Assembly (NCBI GenBank): GCA_030593185.1
Contig: JAUVHQ010000122.1
Location: 1-6,633 of the forward strand
Direction of reading: 5' to 3'
Length of the DNA stretch: 6,633 bases
Source: Bacteroidota bacterium
Lineage (GTDB): Bacteria > Bacteroidota > Bacteroidia > Bacteroidales > VadinHA17
This document shows, one piece after another, positions 4,816 to 6,633 of this stretch. Numbering within the stretch: position 1 is the first letter of the stretch; each line of letters starts with the position of its first letter. The position numbers and the translations under genes are program-made. The notes under the pieces are model-generated. The model was not told the origin of the DNA. It was given only the letters and a program-made list of their open reading frames with translations, and ran no database searches.

Positions 4816-6072
4816 ATGAAAACCAGGTTATACATAGTAATTTTAGCATCGGGCTTTTTAGGAGCTTGTTCAGGAAGCATGATGTTGTCAACAGGGTATG
4901 ATGATATTTATTATTCACCGGGAGATGAGCCAAGTCAAATAGTTATTGAAAGGTCTGCAGCTCCATTGGATAATGCTTACAGTGCGATGGATTTTTCTGA
5001 TGATGGTACAACTGAAAAAGGATTAAATGTTTACCAGACAGATACTCTTCAGGCTGACGCTTATTATGAAGCAGGTGACAGTTCAATGATAGTGAATAAT
5101 TATTATGAAAATGAAGGGTACGATTACTATGGAGGAATGCCCTATTCATCGAGAATAAGGAGATTTTACAGGTACTCACCTTCATTTAGCTACTTTAGTC
5201 CCTATTATAGTTCGTTTTATGATCCTTTCTCTTTCGGGTTTTATTCAGGATTTAACATGTACAGTAACAGGTATTATTACGGAAGTCCTTATTATGGTTA
5301 TGATCCTTATTATTATGATTATTACTACCCGGGTTCGTACTATTATGGATCATACAGGTCAAGATACTGGTCCCCATATTCTTATTACTCTTATTGGGGA
5401 AGTCCTTATTATTATAATTCCGGCGTTTATTATAGAAATTCGGGAAGGTCGGATGATGTTTATGTAGGACATCGCAGGTCAGGCATGACAAACAGAAATG
5501 TTATGAGTACCTCTAACCGGTCAAAAAGTAACTATGCAAATTATAGAGATGCAAATAGAAGAACTAATGCGAATTCTTCAGGAAGAACATCAAGTACGGT
5601 AACTACAAGCAGGAACACTACAAAAGTAAGTAATAACAGTCCCACAAATAGAAGGGGAACTTCCACAAACCGGGTTACAACTACAACAAGGGTTCCTCAA
5701 AAGAATTCAACTGTTAACACCAACAGGAGGTCATCTACATATATACCCAGATATAATAATACCAGGACCAGTTCAAAACCGGTTTATAACCGTAGTACAA
5801 GAACGTATCAGGGTAGTAGCTCTAACAAATCAACAACCAGAACTTCAAAATCGGTTTATTCTAAGCCAAGTAGTACAAAAAGGTCGTCATACTCAAGACC
5901 GGTAAATCGAAGTTCCGGGTCTGGTGGAAAATCTTACTCAGGGTCGAGTCGCGGTAGTTCATCTTCATATAGCCGTGGTTCAAGCTCATCCGGTTCAAGG
6001 AGTTCAGGTTCATCAGGTTCAAGAAGCTCGGGTTCAAGTAGAAGTTCCGGCGGATCAGGAGGTAGAAGATAA
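4816..6072 (+). CDS. Tyr-rich lipoprotein with Ser/Gly/Arg-rich tail, paralogue B
   Basis: The function is not recognised. The 418-aa product has a lipoprotein signal: KTR, a hydrophobic core, and lipobox LGAC with Cys18. The residues after Cys are SGSMM, without an obvious acidic surface-export signal. An acidic linker (about 27-92) is followed by VNNYYE (93-98) and SSRIRRF (111-117), both shared with paralogue A. Residues 118-206 are very rich in Tyr, with Ser, Pro and Gly between (for example YYGYDPYYYDYYYPG). The remainder is Ser/Thr/Asn/Arg-rich, and 364-418 is nearly pure Ser, Gly and Arg, ending GGRR. The near-identical lengths, shared motif order and tandem position mark a duplication of the 3398-4657 gene followed by divergence in anchoring and tail composition. 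It is probably a membrane-anchored, largely disordered envelope protein; a role in adhesion, matrix or polyanion binding is inference. The start at 4816 is supported by a Shine-Dalgarno sequence and the lipobox. Confidence 0.9.
   Translation: MKTRLYIVILASGFLGACSGSMMLSTGYDDIYYSPGDEPSQIVIERSAAPLDNAYSAMDFSDDGTTEKGLNVYQTDTLQADAYYEAGDSSMIVNNYYENEGYDYYGGMPYSSRIRRFYRYSPSFSYFSPYYSSFYDPFSFGFYSGFNMYSNRYYYGSPYYGYDPYYYDYYYPGSYYYGSYRSRYWSPYSYYSYWGSPYYYNSGVYYRNSGRSDDVYVGHRRSGMTNRNVMSTSNRSKSNYANYRDANRRTNANSSGRTSSTVTTSRNTTKVSNNSPTNRRGTSTNRVTTTTRVPQKNSTVNTNRRSSTYIPRYNNTRTSSKPVYNRSTRTYQGSSSNKSTTRTSKSVYSKPSSTKRSSYSRPVNRSSGSGGKSYSGSSRGSSSSYSRGSSSSGSRSSGSSGSRSSGSSRSSGGSGGRR
5977..6060 (+). repeat. In-gene short repeats encoding the Ser/Gly/Arg tail
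   Basis: Five copies of ggttca occur within 60 bp (5977, 5992, 6007, 6016, 6031), several followed by ag. They are spaced in multiples of three, so changes in copy number keep the frame. They encode alternating GSRSSGSS-like units at the end of the lipoprotein. The spacing of 15, 15, 9 and 15 bp suggests expansion by slippage or unequal exchange. Confidence 0.6.
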
Positions 6073-6173
6073 AACCTTGTTTAATTAAAATTTTGGTTGA
6101 TTTGAACAAGAAAACAAACAAACGGATTCTGTCCGTAATGGAAAAGTAATATTAAATTATAAAGATAATAATC

Positions 6174-6633
6174 ATGAAGAAAATATATTTTGCTTTTATC
6201 GTTACTTTAGCTGTGAGCGTTTCAGGATTTGCCCAGGGGGAACTGGATGCTCTAAGGTATTCGCAGTACTTTACCGGTGGATCAGCCAGATTTTCGGCTA
6301 TGGGAGGTGCATTTGGTGCACTGGGAGGTGATTTTTCGGCTTTATTCATTAATCCTGCCGGATTGGGTGTTTTTCGCAGCAGCGAATTTAGTTTTACACC
6401 TGCACTTAGATATAATACAGTTGAAACAAACTTTGCCGGTAGTGTAAATGATGAGTTCAATTATCATTTCAATCTTAATCAGTTAGGATTTGTATCATCA
6501 TTTGATCTGGGGAACAGTGAGGGCTGGTCAAATATTAATATTGCTTTTGGTTATATCAGGCAAAACAATTTTAATATAAATTTAATAATTGAAGGGGTTA
6601 ACAATTCAAGTTCAATGCTTGACTATTTTGCCA
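6174..6633 (+). CDS. OMPP1/FadL/TodX-family outer-membrane protein, 3' end missing
   Basis: The ATG at 6174 opens a frame of 153 complete codons that continues past the window edge. Residues 1-20 form a Sec signal peptide (KK, hydrophobic core, likely cut GFA|Q). The segment at 34-72 contains GGSARFSAMGGAFGALGGD, then NPAGLGVFRSSEF. This glycine-rich block with the NPAG motif is the hallmark N-terminus of Bacteroidota FadL-like porins, which resembles the plug region of E. coli FadL. After it, alternating aromatic/polar stretches (for example FNYHFNLNQLGFVSSF and INIAFGYIRQ) look like the first beta-strands of a barrel. Family role: outer-membrane channels for hydrophobic molecules such as fatty acids or aromatics; in this phylum the substrate is usually unknown. 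The full protein is expected to be several hundred residues longer. The gene lies 101 bp after the Tyr-rich lipoprotein on the same strand, without a clear terminator between, so cotranscription is possible. It has no Shine-Dalgarno sequence. Confidence 0.88.
   Translation, partial: MKKIYFAFIVTLAVSVSGFAQGELDALRYSQYFTGGSARFSAMGGAFGALGGDFSALFINPAGLGVFRSSEFSFTPALRYNTVETNFAGSVNDEFNYHFNLNQLGFVSSFDLGNSEGWSNINIAFGYIRQNNFNINLIIEGVNNSSSMLDYFA

Noticed and set aside
5219..5467. Ile/Thr-rich 82-residue frame inside paralogue B
   Set aside because: It is a shifted reading of the Tyr-codon-rich (TAT/TAC) segment, so its composition is an artefact.
3398..6072. Vitellogenin-like or eukaryotic Ser-rich protein annotation for the pair
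   Set aside because: Such labels come from Ser/Tyr/Arg composition alone; there is no vitellogenin domain in the sequences.
6122..6136. Hairpin ACGGA-ttctg-TCCGT as a terminator after paralogue B
   Set aside because: The stem is only 5 bp and is followed by aatgg rather than a T tract, so it is not a convincing terminator.

Overview
The window looks like chromosomal DNA from a member of the Bacteroidota. The evidence is low GC, a textbook Bacteroidota-type promoter (TTTG, 20 bp, TACCTTTG) upstream of the first gene, start codons mostly without Shine-Dalgarno sequences, the short archaeal/eukaryal-type prolyl-tRNA synthetase common in that phylum, and a FadL-like outer-membrane protein of the kind usual there. 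The genus cannot be told from the sequence.

Layout: (1) 1-1228, minus strand: 3'-truncated lipoprotein of peptidase family M49 (dipeptidyl-peptidase III-like), with the zinc motifs HETAH and EEGKAD. (2) 1229-1813: a 585-bp stretch without a gene. It holds the M49 promoter, a cluster of GTGAAAT/ATTTCAC inverted repeats, a purine-rich octamer array, and two heptamer arrays in opposite orientation flanking an AT-rich core. (3) 1814-3289, minus strand: proS. (4) 3398-4657 and 4816-6072, plus strand: two paralogous exported low-complexity proteins (419 and 418 aa). Each has an N-terminal export signal, an NNYY motif, a shared SRIRRF motif, a tyrosine-rich middle and a basic Ser/Asn/Arg-rich tail ending in Arg-Arg. 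The first has an ordinary signal peptide and the second a lipobox. A strong hairpin terminator lies between them. (5) 6174-6633, plus strand: the 5' part of an OMPP1/FadL/TodX-type outer-membrane beta-barrel gene.

Four of the five genes encode exported or envelope proteins; proS is the housekeeping exception. The least explained part is the paralogous pair. Its two genes are the only ones in the window with strong Shine-Dalgarno sequences, they appear to be separate transcripts, and their products seem to go to different places (soluble periplasmic/secreted versus lipid-anchored). I cannot assign them a function. No RNA gene, CRISPR array, insertion sequence or complete mobile element was seen.
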